Shown here one piece after another: positions 27,227 to 35,402 of a stretch of 64,000 bases of DNA. Positions within the stretch are counted from its first letter, which is position 1. Every line of letters begins with the position of its first letter. The notes under the pieces are model-generated. The model searched no databases. It worked only from the letters and a program-made list of their open reading frames with translations, and had not been told where the DNA came from. The stretch is taken from contig CAKQRB010000052.1 of NCBI GenBank assembly GCA_934271195.1, positions 8,438 to 72,437 of the forward strand, written 5' to 3'. Both the position numbers and the translations under genes were made by a program. This stretch comes from an uncultured Alphaproteobacteria bacterium (GTDB taxonomy: Bacteria; Pseudomonadota; Alphaproteobacteria; RF32; CAG-239).

Positions 27227-28399
27227 GTGCCAAAATTTGCTTTGATTTTAGATAAAATAATTCCGCTGATACGCAATATGCTGATTCCGGCCTTGTTGTT
27301 TGGCGGCGGACTGATTTATTTTTTTGCCGCAGAAGAAATTCCACACGCCTCACAACTGACCCTGCACCATCTTTTTTATGCCGCGTCCTGCCTCAGCTTT
27401 CTGATTTTGCTTTATTTTCGCAAAGGCATTGCCGTTTTCTTCATCCTGACCGGCGCTGTCAGTTATGTCTTAATCAACTATATCAAGATCACCAATCCGG
27501 CGGCTTTTCGCGAAAGCGTTGATTTCGTCAACTTGAGTGTTTTCATCCCGCTTAATTTGATAATTTTTTATTTCTGGCCGCAAAAACAGCTCTTAAAAAA
27601 GAAAAACATCTATTTGTTGCTGCTTATTTTTGCACAGTTTTCTATTGGCGAACACCTGCACAAATATAATATTGCCCTGAACTATACCCCTTTTTCCGCC
27701 AATGACAATTTATGCTTTTTAAGCTACCTGATATTTTTCGGCGCGTTGTTTTCTTTTTTCTGGAAAGCCGTCAACACCGGTAAAATTTATGATTATGCCC
27801 TGTTTTTTGCCGCCGCCGACATTTTCTTCGGCTTTTACTATGCCGACAGCACAACGGCTCTGACCTTGTTCTACAGCCTCTCCGGCATCACAATTTTAAT
27901 CGCCACTATTTTATACATTTACACAGACACCTACAAAGACGAACTGACCGGATTTTCAAGCCGCAGCGCCTTTATGCTGCAATACCGGAACTTTCCGCTC
28001 AAATACAGCCTTGCCGTTGCCAAGATTGACAACTACATCTCGCTCAAAAACGCCTTTCGCCGCCGTGGTCTGAACAAGCTGATGAAGATGATAGCCCTGC
28101 GCATTAACGCCTGCGAAACCGAAGCCGTAATTTATCGTTACGGTGAAGACGAACTGGTTATTATTTTTAAAAACGAAGACAAAAACAATGCTTATAACAA
28201 GATGGAACAAATCCGCCGTTCCATCGCTTCGGCCTCATTCATGATGTCAAACTTCAAAAAGCCGGTAAAACTGACGCTGACCACCAGTGTAACCGAAAAA
28301 AAACGCAGTGATGCCACTGCGTTGGAAACCCTTGCCAGAACCTATAAGGCCTTGCAGGAAACAATCAAATTCAGCCAGAACGTGACCTCTAAGCTTTAA
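27227..28399 (+). CDS. Membrane protein with degenerate GGDEF-like domain
   Basis: The 390-residue protein starts at GTG 27227 after CCAAGGAG. Residues 15-230 hold about eight hydrophobic segments. Residues 236-390 look like a GGDEF (diguanylate cyclase) fold: DTYKDELTGFSSRSAF matches the family's entry motif and RYGEDELVIIF lies where RYGGDEF is expected. The motif here is GEDEL (306-310): the second glycine is Glu and the final Phe is Leu. Activity is therefore doubtful, and a c-di-GMP-binding or structural role is possible. Its last 11 bp overlap the convergent lgt. Confidence 0.8.
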   Translation: MPKFALILDKIIPLIRNMLIPALLFGGGLIYFFAAEEIPHASQLTLHHLFYAASCLSFLILLYFRKGIAVFFILTGAVSYVLINYIKITNPAAFRESVDFVNLSVFIPLNLIIFYFWPQKQLLKKKNIYLLLLIFAQFSIGEHLHKYNIALNYTPFSANDNLCFLSYLIFFGALFSFFWKAVNTGKIYDYALFFAAADIFFGFYYADSTTALTLFYSLSGITILIATILYIYTDTYKDELTGFSSRSAFMLQYRNFPLKYSLAVAKIDNYISLKNAFRRRGLNKLMKMIALRINACETEAVIYRYGEDELVIIFKNEDKNNAYNKMEQIRRSIASASFMMSNFKKPVKLTLTTSVTEKKRSDATALETLARTYKALQETIKFSQNVTSKL

Positions 28400-29189
28400 G
28401 CTTCTGCCGCCAGACCAGCCACAATACCATAGTGCCAAGCATAACCAGCGGCAGAGATAAAATCTGCCCCATCGTCAGATGAAAAAAGAAAAACCCCATA
28501 TGTGCATCCGGCTCGCGAAATTGCTCCATTAAAATCCGAAAACAACCATACAACAAAACAAACATTGCCGACACCGTCCCCTTATGCTCGCGAACCGGCT
28601 TATACCGCCACAGCAGATTCAGCACAATAAACATCACAATGCCCTCAAAAAACGCCTCATACAACTGCGAAGGATGCCGCGGCAGCCCGCCTCCGTTCGG
28701 AAAACGCACCGCCCACGGAACATCTGTCACCCGTCCCCACAATTCGTCATTAACAAAATTTGCTAACCTGCCTAAAAAGATTCCGATTGGAGCATATAAA
28801 ACAACCAAATCCGTCACACCGAGAAAAGGATACTTCACCTTACGGGCAAACATATAAGCCGCTGCCGCCACACCGGCCGCCCCTCCGTGAAAAGACATTC
28901 CGCCTTTCCATATTTCTAATATCTGCAAAGGATTATGCCAAAAGGAAGATGTTCCGTAAAACAAAACATACCCCAGCCGGCCGCCGATAATAATCCCCAG
29001 TGTCATATAAAAAACCAAATCTTCAATATCGGTTTTTGTCAGCGGCAGATTATTTTTCTTAATATTACAGTTAACCAGAAACCAGGCAATAAGTATGCCT
29101 GCCAGATAAGCCATTGAGTACCAGCGGATTACCAAAGGTCCGACAGAAAAAATAATTGGCGAGATTGCGGGATATTCCAAACCAGTCAT
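28389..29189 (-). CDS. lgt: Prolipoprotein diacylglyceryl transferase Lgt
   Basis: Inner-membrane enzyme that transfers diacylglycerol to the lipobox cysteine of prolipoproteins. About 266 residues with seven membrane segments. The conserved block GGMSFHGGAAG and the Lgt signature GRLANFVNDELWG are intact, including the arginine and asparagine. ATG 29189 is preferred over 29252 because GAGGA stands eight bases upstream and the extra N-terminal residues have no family counterpart. Confidence 0.96.
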   Translation of the reverse strand: MTGLEYPAISPIIFSVGPLVIRWYSMAYLAGILIAWFLVNCNIKKNNLPLTKTDIEDLVFYMTLGIIIGGRLGYVLFYGTSSFWHNPLQILEIWKGGMSFHGGAAGVAAAAYMFARKVKYPFLGVTDLVVLYAPIGIFLGRLANFVNDELWGRVTDVPWAVRFPNGGGLPRHPSQLYEAFFEGIVMFIVLNLLWRYKPVREHKGTVSAMFVLLYGCFRILMEQFREPDAHMGFFFFHLTMGQILSLPLVMLGTMVLWLVWRQKLKA

Positions 29190-29417
29190 AAACAAATCCT
29201 CTTCAAAAAATAAATTTGTTAATACTATATTAAAATAAAATAAAATATCCACACTAAAAAAAATTAAAAATTTTATATAGGTTCAGAAGATTGATTTTCA
29301 AAGAAAACATGTCTTAAAAAATTTTTTCCGACTCGATGAAAGTGGAAAACTCCGCCATCGGGGTTGTAAGAAACGACTCGCAAAGGCAATATGGATTCAT
29401 AAAAAAATTTCGGAGTA

Positions 29418-29924
29418 ATGACAACAATGCAATTGGCGAAGAATCTGCCTTTATCTTACAATCCCATTGATGTGGTCGAAAATATCTTCTCCGCTCAGTC
29501 CTTTGAGCTCGACCGCCGCAACCTGAATGAAGTAGTCATTGAGGTTCAGGGCAAATGGAACAACATGCTTTTATTTTTTGCCTGGGAAGCTAACATGCGC
29601 TGCCTTCACTTATCCTGCCTGATGGATATTGAAAGCGCCATCGAAGACCGCAGCAAAATTTTTGAACTTCTCGCTCTGGCAAACGAAGAACTCTGGGTCG
29701 GCCACTTTTCATACTGGGCCGAACAAAATATGCCGGTATTCAAACACTCTATTATTCTTGACGAAACTGAGGAAAGTTTTGAAGGCAAAATACAACAGAT
29801 TATTGAAATCGCCGTCAAAGAGTGCGAGCGCCTGTATCCGGTTTTCAAAGTCGTGCTGACCAAAGGCATGGATCCCAAACGCGCATTGTATCCGATGTTA
29901 ATGGAAACTATGGGCGAAGCCTGA
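29418..29924 (+). CDS. YbjN domain-containing protein
   Basis: A 168-residue cytoplasmic protein of the YbjN family, common in Alphaproteobacteria. It has the typical NPIDVVENIFSAQSFELDRR opening, the LFFAWEANMRCLHLSCLMD core and the ALANEELWVGHFSYW segment. The fold resembles type III secretion chaperones, and family functions are not settled. Two ATGs (29418, 29427) are possible; GGAG lies just upstream of both. It has its own terminator. Confidence 0.85.
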   Translation: MTTMQLAKNLPLSYNPIDVVENIFSAQSFELDRRNLNEVVIEVQGKWNNMLLFFAWEANMRCLHLSCLMDIESAIEDRSKIFELLALANEELWVGHFSYWAEQNMPVFKHSIILDETEESFEGKIQQIIEIAVKECERLYPVFKVVLTKGMDPKRALYPMLMETMGEA

Positions 29925-29933
29925 AAGTTAAAG

Positions 29934-29958
29934 CGGAGGAACAATCCTCCGTTTTTTT
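29934..29958 (+). terminator. Intrinsic terminator of the YbjN gene
   Basis: CGGAGGA and TCCTCCG form a 7-bp GC-rich stem with a 4-base loop (ACAA), followed by seven T. It lies nine bases after the stop codon. Confidence 0.9.
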
Positions 29959-30013
29959 ATACCGGCCGCAAGACGCCGATCCGTCACTGTTACAGCCTCC
30001 TGCAAAAGCGTTA

Positions 30014-30104
30014 GAAGACGTGCAAAGAGGGAAAAGCAAAGGAGATTTTGGTTAATTAGAATAATAGGAGCGTGGAATGAGAAAAAAGAGGAAAGAAAAT
30101 AAAA
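30014..30104. repeat. Purine-rich intergenic tract, copy 3 of the C/T-rich family (inverted)
   Basis: The plus strand here is purine-rich. GGGAAAAGCAAAGGAGATTT (about 30029-30048) matches the reverse complement of the core found upstream of both cysteine-rich genes, with a few mismatches, and the run continues as GAGAAAAAAGAGGAAAGAAA. No cysteine-rich gene follows. It lies between the terminators of the YbjN gene and of the minus-strand small-gene cluster. Confidence 0.55.
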
Positions 30105-30130
30105 AAATGCACCGGAATAATCCGGCGCAT
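30101..30130 (-). terminator. Terminator of the minus-strand small-gene cluster
   Basis: ATGCGCCGGA and TCCGGTGCAT form a 10-bp stem (one G-T pair) with loop TTAT, followed on the minus strand by a run of seven T. It lies ten bases after the stop codon of the 59-residue frame, which supports that small gene. Confidence 0.85.
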
Positions 30131-30139
30131 TTTTCAATT

Positions 30140-30319
30140 CTACTTTCCTCTCGTCCCTTTTCTCGGAACATTTTGAGAGATTTTAACTCTCTGTTCGGCA
30201 GAAATTCTGCTCCTGTCAGCTTCTACCAATTTTTGAGAAGTTCTTCTCGGAGCCAAAATCTGCATCGGTTTGGCCAAAACACCAAACTTTCGGGCAATTT
30301 TTTTTAGTTTTTCTAACAT
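30140..30319 (-). CDS. Small basic protein of 59 residues, function unknown
   Basis: Reads MLEKLKKIARKFGVLAKPMQ at its start and continues with many Arg and Lys to end GTRGK. It is strongly basic with an amphipathic N-terminal helix. It starts 20 bp after the stop of the 30340-30873 gene and ends ten bases before a strong minus-strand terminator, so it fits as the last gene of that unit. The ribosome site (AAGAGT) is weak. Nucleic-acid or membrane binding would fit the charge, but no family is recognised. Confidence 0.55.
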   Translation of the reverse strand: MLEKLKKIARKFGVLAKPMQILAPRRTSQKLVEADRSRISAEQRVKISQNVPRKGTRGK

Positions 30320-30339
30320 ACTCTTAAATTTTAAGATTA

Positions 30340-30873
30340 TTAATATTCACAATAAACCATCTCATCAATATAAATGATATCACCATTTTGAGTACAAGTA
30401 CAGATAACCTTGTCACCCGCGCTCAATTTCTGAAGATAATAAGGAATTGCGCCATACGGCGGCAAATACCTCCCGACAATTTCTTCTTCTTCATCAAACA
30501 GAACCAAAATGGTATTCGTACCTCGAACCAAAACTGTTCCGACACGTTCATCACCAAACACATAATCAGGAAAACGCGTCTTCAAATACCGAAAACTCAA
30601 AGAAAAACTTTTTTCCGGATCCCATCGGGTTGCAGCCTGAGGCTTATAAACAAGTTCCACCTTGTCCCCGATTTTAAACTGAGATCCAATTCCGGCAAGC
30701 GAACCAAGAACAACCTTGCAATTTCCTCCCCTGAGCAAATCAATTGATAAGCTATCAGGAGCGCTGCTTATTTCATAAATTGTACCTTCAAAAATTTCCC
30801 CAGCCTTATATATCGGCGCATAGCATGTCAGGCACTTATGCTCCAACATCCTATATTTCATGTTTTTTTGCAT
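30340..30873 (-). CDS. Hypothetical protein with OB/S1-like beta repeats
   Basis: A 177-residue soluble protein with two similar beta-rich segments. Each ends in a FKIGDKVEL / LSAGDKVICT type turn, which resembles S1 or OB-fold domains (RNA-binding in known cases). It carries scattered cysteines (CLTCYAP near the start; CTCTQ and CEY near the end). I do not recognise a family. It begins 15 bp after the membrane-protein gene and has no clear Shine-Dalgarno sequence, so it is probably translated as part of that operon. Confidence 0.6.
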   Translation of the reverse strand: MQKNMKYRMLEHKCLTCYAPIYKAGEIFEGTIYEISSAPDSLSIDLLRGGNCKVVLGSLAGIGSQFKIGDKVELVYKPQAATRWDPEKSFSLSFRYLKTRFPDYVFGDERVGTVLVRGTNTILVLFDEEEEIVGRYLPPYGAIPYYLQKLSAGDKVICTCTQNGDIIYIDEMVYCEY

Positions 30874-30888
30874 ATCATATCAATAAGA

Positions 30889-31317
30889 TTAATGTTTATA
30901 AAAATTCCAGATTTTAATCCACCAGCTGATTACCATAAGAACAATTATGACAAGCACAAGCCAGTCGCTCTTAAACAGTAGATAAGCCCAAATAGCAATC
31001 AGAGTAGCTCCCCATAACAGCAGATAAATCAATCTGCGGCGATAAAAAGCCCTTACAGTCTCAAACAATGCATAACCGGCCATCAATGCCAATATAATTT
31101 CATTGCCTTCCAGCTGTTTGGCAGCAAGTACCCACAAAGTCAGAGCCATAAAACCAAAAACAATCACATTGCTGAGCAACTCATACTTTTTGATTTTTCG
31201 GGAATAATACACTGACATACGCCGGACGTATTCCTTCTTCAATTCCCCGATTTTTCGGGTAAAAAACAGACCGGATGCCGTCAATAGCATCAGGATTGTC
31301 CACCAAATGATATTCAT
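30889..31317 (-). CDS. Hypothetical membrane protein
   Basis: A 142-residue protein with an N-terminal helix (about 3-19), a basic region, and three or four further hydrophobic segments (about 48-65, 74-90, 96-113 and 118-136). The basic loop YVRRMSVYYSRKIKKYE is probably cytoplasmic. No family recognised. It starts 17 bp after the stop of the acyl carrier protein at 31335 and likely shares its transcript. Confidence 0.65.
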   Translation of the reverse strand: MNIIWWTILMLLTASGLFFTRKIGELKKEYVRRMSVYYSRKIKKYELLSNVIVFGFMALTLWVLAAKQLEGNEIILALMAGYALFETVRAFYRRRLIYLLLWGATLIAIWAYLLFKSDWLVLVIIVLMVISWWIKIWNFYKH

Positions 31318-31334
31318 AAGTTAATAATTAAAAT

Positions 31335-31637
31335 TTATGCAACCTTCAAAACCTCACATATCGTCTGATAAGAATCAGAAACAATCTTCCATTTTTCTAC
31401 CTTGGTATCATCCAACCGCGGCAGAGAAAAAGATTTTTCAATATCCATCGCCAGTTCAATCCTGTCCAATGAATCCATGCACAAATCATCACAAAAATTA
31501 CTGTCCATAGTCACACACTCGTCGCTGGCTTTTAGATTTTTCAATCTTTCAGAATCTTTCCAATCCTGACTCAGCTGTTTGTTAACTCTTTGGGCAATAA
31601 TTCCCAACAATCTGCTTTTAATCTCATCTTTATCCAT
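31335..31637 (-). CDS. Divergent acyl carrier protein
   Basis: About 100 residues from ATG 31637. The phosphopantetheine motif DSL is in LCMDSLDRIELAMDIEKSF with Ser56, followed by the usual amphipathic helix. An 11-residue insertion rich in Asp and Cys precedes the motif. It is not the housekeeping AcpP, which lies at 34532. A longer frame to 31793 crosses a terminator and is rejected. It heads a run of four small minus-strand genes; possible substrates include a special lipid or a lipoyl/acyl group on a partner, which cannot be told from sequence. Confidence 0.75.
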   Translation of the reverse strand: MDKDEIKSRLLGIIAQRVNKQLSQDWKDSERLKNLKASDECVTMDSNFCDDLCMDSLDRIELAMDIEKSFSLPRLDDTKVEKWKIVSDSYQTICEVLKVA

Positions 31638-31743
31638 AATCTTAAATGAATTTAATATGTTAAACAATAATAATAACTTCATAATTTTTTGTATAAGAAA
31701 ATATACACCATTTTCGCAAATTACACAAGATGTTTTTTCGTCC

Positions 31744-31778
31744 AAATACAAAAAAAATGCGGCACAAAGCCGCATTTT
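31744..31778 (-). terminator. Terminator between the two extra acyl carrier proteins
   Basis: On the minus strand AAAATGCGGC and GCCGCATTTT pair around a 5-base loop, with eight T following. It starts two bases after the stop codon of the 31780-32115 gene, making that gene monocistronic. Confidence 0.9.
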
Positions 31779-31779
31779 C

Positions 31780-32115
31780 CTAATCAAGGTCAAAAACCTC
31801 GGAAAGTTTGACGTCAGAATCCTTATTTTTCAAATATTCCAAAATATCGGCCAAAGTATAAAAGCGCTCCGCTTCATCGTCGGCAATCCGAATATCAAAA
31901 ATTCTTTCAATATCCATCACCAGCTGCACCTTATCTAATGAATCCATACCCAGATCATTTTCAAAACTCGTCTCCGGAGTCAGTGTTTTTACCTCTTTGG
32001 CTCCGCCGCGATAAACAATAAGCGATGCCAGCAAATAAAACCACTCATTCGGAATTCTGTTCTCCCGTAAATACTTTTGAACACTTTCCGGCAAATAAAA
32101 ACTTAAAATCTCCAT
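31780..32115 (-). CDS. Acyl carrier protein-like protein
   Basis: A 111-residue protein whose C-terminal two thirds is an ACP domain: SFENDLGMDSLDKVQLVMDI with phosphopantetheine Ser59. The N-terminal 35 residues (LPESVQKYLRENRIPNEWFY) form an additional helical region. It has its own promoter (32160-32189) and terminator, so it is regulated separately from the neighbouring ACP. A role in specialised fatty acid or lipid A acyl transfer (as for AcpXL in rhizobia) is only one option. Confidence 0.78.
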   Translation of the reverse strand: MEILSFYLPESVQKYLRENRIPNEWFYLLASLIVYRGGAKEVKTLTPETSFENDLGMDSLDKVQLVMDIERIFDIRIADDEAERFYTLADILEYLKNKDSDVKLSEVFDLD

Positions 32116-32159
32116 AATGATAACTTTTTATATTACATAATAATCTTTTATAATGCTTC

Positions 32160-32189
32160 CTTATACTCTAATCCATTAATTTTTGTCAA
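32160..32189 (-). promoter_or_regulatory. Promoter of the ACP-like gene
   Basis: On the minus strand a consensus -35 TTGACA (32189-32184) and -10 TATAAG (32165-32160) are separated by 18 bp. It lies directly after the mltG stop codon and about 45 nt upstream of the start at 32115. Confidence 0.75.
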
Positions 32190-32194
32190 TAAGT

Positions 32195-33145
32195 TTATTT
32201 ATTTTTCTGTCGCCAAATCTTCACGTTCCGGTTATGATCATTAAGGGAAGTTGCAAAATTATGCCCGCCGTCACCGCTGGCTACAAAATACAGATAATCG
32301 CTATCTGCCGGATGAGCGGCAGCCCTGATAGCTTCTGCCCCCGGATTACAAATCGGTGTCGGTGGCAAGCCATAGTATTTATACGTATTATACGGGCTGT
32401 CCGTTCCCAAATCTTTTTTCAAAAGCGGCCGTCCCAAATCCCGTTCACCTTTTGTCAGAGCATAGATTACTGTCGGATCCGTCTGCAATTTCATTCCTTT
32501 CCTCAGACGATTGACAAAAACCGAAGCTACCTGCGGACGTTCCGCCTTCACCCCCGTTTCTTTTTCAACTACCGAAGCTAAAATCAGCAATTCCTGCGGC
32601 GATTTCAACGGCAGACCGGCAGCTCGGTTTTCCCATTCTTCTGTCAAAACTTTGACCATTGCCCGCTTTGCCCTGACAATAATCGAATTTCGGCTGTCTC
32701 CATAGGTAAAGCTGTAAGTTTCCGGCAACAGCTCGCCTTCTTTCGCCGGTTCATTGATCTCCCCCGAAAGCACAGGATTCTCTTCAAGCAGTGTCACAAA
32801 CTGTGCCACGGTCATTCCTTCGGCAAACGTTACCTTTCGATAATAAACTTCACCGGACGTTACTTTTTGGAGAGTTTCGGACAAGGACATCAGAGGCGTA
32901 AATTCATATTCTCCCGCCCGAATTCTCTTGTCTAGCCCGTTCAGTCGGCCAACCACACAAAAAAGCCACGGCTTGTCAATCACACCGGCCTGAGCCAAAA
33001 GTCGGGCAACCGTCCCCGATGTTGCCCCTCTGGGCACAATAACGGTAACAGAATCAGAAAGCGGGCCGCATTCAACAACCCACTTCCTAATTTGCAAAAG
33101 TGCAATCAGACTTAATAATAAAGCAAAAAAGAGTGCTTTTTTCAT
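32195..33145 (-). CDS. mltG: Endolytic murein transglycosylase MltG
   Basis: Inner-membrane enzyme that cleaves nascent glycan strands and so sets chain length. The 316-residue protein has an N-terminal anchor (about 3-20), a LysM-like region, and the YceG domain with catalytic Glu194 in ILASVVEKETG. The blocks LQTDPTVIYAL and DSPYNTYKYYGLPPTPICNP are typical. It starts at a TAATG overlap with fabF, so the two are translationally coupled; fabF-mltG adjacency is common in Alphaproteobacteria. Confidence 0.96.
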   Translation of the reverse strand: MKKALFFALLLSLIALLQIRKWVVECGPLSDSVTVIVPRGATSGTVARLLAQAGVIDKPWLFCVVGRLNGLDKRIRAGEYEFTPLMSLSETLQKVTSGEVYYRKVTFAEGMTVAQFVTLLEENPVLSGEINEPAKEGELLPETYSFTYGDSRNSIIVRAKRAMVKVLTEEWENRAAGLPLKSPQELLILASVVEKETGVKAERPQVASVFVNRLRKGMKLQTDPTVIYALTKGERDLGRPLLKKDLGTDSPYNTYKYYGLPPTPICNPGAEAIRAAAHPADSDYLYFVASGDGGHNFATSLNDHNRNVKIWRQKNK

Positions 33146-34422
33146 TAGTCTTCAAATTTCTTGAAAATCAAAGACGAGTTTGTGCCGCCAAAACCAAATG
33201 AATTGGACATAACCGCTTTAATTTCGCGCTTTTTGGCCTTCAACGGAACCAAATCAAAACCTTCCAACTCGTCAGCCGGATTCTCCAAATTCAGTGTCGG
33301 CGGGCAAGACTGGTCTTTAATGGCCATAATGCTGTAAACAGCCTCTACGGCGCCGGCAGCCCCCAGCAGATGCCCGACGGCAGACTTGGTTGACGACATT
33401 GAAACCTTGCCAATAAGCTCGTCACCAAACAGGCGTTTGACAGCCATAGCCTCACCGACGTCTCCAGCCGGTGTTGAAGTTCCGTGTGCATTAATATAGT
33501 TGATATCCTTCAACTCAACCCCATACTCTTTGGCACGGTCTGCAGCCATTTTCATGGCACGGTATGCGCCGTCGCCTGACGGAGCGGTAATATGATAAGC
33601 GTCACCGCTCATACCATAACCGACAACCTCGGCATAAATCTTGGCGCCGCGTTTTTTGGCATGTTCCAGCTCCTCAAGCACCAGAGCGCCTGAACCTTCA
33701 CCCATCACAAAACCGCTGCGCTCTTTATCCCACGGACGAGAAGCTTTTTCAGGCGCATCATTAAAATCCGAAGTAACGGCCTTCATTCTGGCAAAACCGG
33801 AAAGTCCGAGAACATTAACGGCAGATTCGGCGCCACCGGCCAACATCATGTCCGCATCGTCCATCGCAATCATTCTAGCGGCATCGCCGATTGCATGCGT
33901 ACCGGTAGAACAAGCGGTTACACAAGCATGATTCGGTCCCTTCAGACCATATTTGATAGAAAGGTTACCCGATACCAGATTAATCAGGCAGGAAGGAATA
34001 AAGAACGGAGAAATTTTCTTGACACCGTTTTCATGAAAAGAAATAGAATTGTCATAAATAACCTGCAAACCACCGATACCGGAACCCATCATAACACCGG
34101 CACGATATTTTTCTTCTTCACTGGCTGTTTCGGCATCCCAGCCGGCATCTTTCAGCGCATCTCCGCCGGCAGCCAGACCATACAAAATAAACTTGTCAAC
34201 TTTCTTTTGGTCTTTGGGAGGCATTACCGTATCCGGATTAAAATCATTTTCGCCTTCGCCCCAAGGCACCTGTCCGGCAATCTGAACTGGAATATCCTTC
34301 AAATTAATATTCTCAATTTTTTTAATTCCGGATTTACCGGCCAGAATACTTTTCCAGTTATGTTCAACGCCCCTTCCTAAAGGTGAAACAATACCAAGCC
34401 CGGTAACAACAACTCTTCTCAT
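33145..34422 (-). CDS. fabF: 3-oxoacyl-ACP synthase II FabF
   Basis: Elongating condensing enzyme of type II fatty acid synthesis. The 425-residue protein has active-site Cys171 in ACSTGTHAIGDA and the two histidines in NAHGTSTPAGD and VGHLLGAAGA, plus the C-terminal NSFGFGGTNSSL. A terminator-like hairpin lies between it and acpP, so it may be expressed partly by read-through or from its own promoter. Confidence 0.97.
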   Translation of the reverse strand: MRRVVVTGLGIVSPLGRGVEHNWKSILAGKSGIKKIENINLKDIPVQIAGQVPWGEGENDFNPDTVMPPKDQKKVDKFILYGLAAGGDALKDAGWDAETASEEEKYRAGVMMGSGIGGLQVIYDNSISFHENGVKKISPFFIPSCLINLVSGNLSIKYGLKGPNHACVTACSTGTHAIGDAARMIAMDDADMMLAGGAESAVNVLGLSGFARMKAVTSDFNDAPEKASRPWDKERSGFVMGEGSGALVLEELEHAKKRGAKIYAEVVGYGMSGDAYHITAPSGDGAYRAMKMAADRAKEYGVELKDINYINAHGTSTPAGDVGEAMAVKRLFGDELIGKVSMSSTKSAVGHLLGAAGAVEAVYSIMAIKDQSCPPTLNLENPADELEGFDLVPLKAKKREIKAVMSNSFGFGGTNSSLIFKKFED

Positions 34423-34476
34423 ACATTACCTCATAAAAAATTATTAATAGTCAAAAGACACGACTACTTCTTATAT

Positions 34477-34506
34477 GAAAAAACTCGCTATAAGTCAAGC
34501 GAGTTT
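34477..34506 (-). terminator. Terminator or attenuator between acpP and fabF
   Basis: On the minus strand AAACTCGCT and AGCGAGTTT form a 9-bp stem with an 8-base loop, followed by TTTTTTC. It stands 25 bases after the acpP stop and 55 bases before the fabF start, which would keep acpP transcript above fabF transcript. Confidence 0.8.
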
Positions 34507-34531
34507 CATCAATTCTTCAAGTCTAAACAGA

Positions 34532-34765
34532 CTAAGCATTCTTAGAAAGATAATCGATAGCATCTTTAACAGTAAGAATTTTTTCAGCGGCCTCATCAGG
34601 AATTTCGCAACCGAATTCTTCTTCAAAAGCCATAACCAATTCTACTGTATCCAAGCTATCTGCGCCCAAATCGTCAATGAAGCTTGCTGTGTCAGTTACT
34701 TTAGCCTCTTCAACGCCGAGGTGTTCGGCAACGATTTTCTTAACGCGATTAGCTGTATCAGTCAT
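34532..34765 (-). CDS. acpP: Acyl carrier protein AcpP
   Basis: Acidic 77-residue carrier for growing fatty acyl chains. The modification site is Ser37 in [21 protein letters not shown], which matches the canonical AcpP motif. It precedes fabF as in most Proteobacteria. This is the housekeeping ACP of the window; two divergent relatives lie at 31335 and 31780. Confidence 0.97.
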   Translation of the reverse strand: MTDTANRVKKIVAEHLGVEEAKVTDTASFIDDLGADSLDTVELVMAFEEEFGCEIPDEAAEKILTVKDAIDYLSKNA

Positions 34766-35068
34766 ATGATAAACCTCAAAAAATATTAAAACAAATTAAT
34801 CAAACCACCAAGCGGCCTGTGATTGATTTGTTAGCACAGAAAATCCCAATTTGGCAAGCATTATTTTTTTCAATACGCCAAAACGGGGCATAACCTGCGT
34901 CCCAACATACGAAAAACCCGTAAAATCAGCCATTTTTAAAGGGGATAAAATTTTGCTGTTTCTTAGTTTTACGCACAACTTTAGACTAAAACAAAGAACA
35001 AAAATACGCTCAATACGCTAAGTTTTTTATGATTCGTTCTTTGCTTCCGCCTTTCCAACAAATAACAA
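34766..35068. other. Gap between acpP and rpmJ
   Basis: This stretch of about 300 bp should hold the acpP promoter. TTGCCA with an 18-bp spacer and TAACAA is present on the minus strand at about 34820-34860, but is far from consensus. A 60-codon minus-strand frame (34796-34978) has no ribosome site, and its composition looks random. Nothing else is seen. Confidence 0.5.
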
Positions 35069-35097
35069 AAAAAGGCGCTTAACAACGGCGCCTTTTT
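35065..35097. terminator. Terminator of rpmJ
   Basis: AAAAAGGCGC and GCGCCTTTTT pair with a 9-base loop; T runs occur on both strands. It lies about 30 bases after the rpmJ stop on the minus strand. Confidence 0.85.
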
Positions 35098-35127
35098 CAA
35101 AAATCTGTCTGTTCGTTCAACAAGCAA

Positions 35128-35253
35128 TTAACCCTGACGGGCTTTCAGCTTCGGGTTTTTCTTGTTAATAACATATACGCGGCCTTTCCGGCGAACAACT
35201 TTGCAGTCTTTATCACGTACTTTTTTCGACTTCAATGAGCTGTAAACTTTCAT
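35128..35253 (-). CDS. rpmJ: 50S ribosomal protein L36
   Basis: A 41-residue basic protein: [11 protein letters not shown]..., with [25 protein letters not shown] ending. It has a single cysteine and lacks the CxxC-C-H zinc ribbon, so it is the zinc-independent form usual in Alphaproteobacteria. ATG 35253 follows AAGGAAAGAG; the longer open frame upstream has no family counterpart. As is usual for this form, it is outside the ribosomal protein operons. Confidence 0.95.
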   Translation of the reverse strand: MKVYSSLKSKKVRDKDCKVVRRKGRVYVINKKNPKLKARQG

Positions 35254-35402
35254 TTCTCTTTCCTTATACGAAGTGTTTGCCCGCAACTTATGCCAATTAT
35301 TCTGCTTTGTCAACCAAAATTTATACAAATTCTGAAAAAAGATTTTGCAAAAGCAAATATTTTTACTATAATCGGCACAAATCCGCAACACAGGAAAGAA
35401 AA

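Noticed and set aside
34796..34978. 60-codon minus-strand frame upstream of acpP
   Set aside because: No ribosome site, no recognisable pattern, and it occupies the region expected to hold the acpP promoter.
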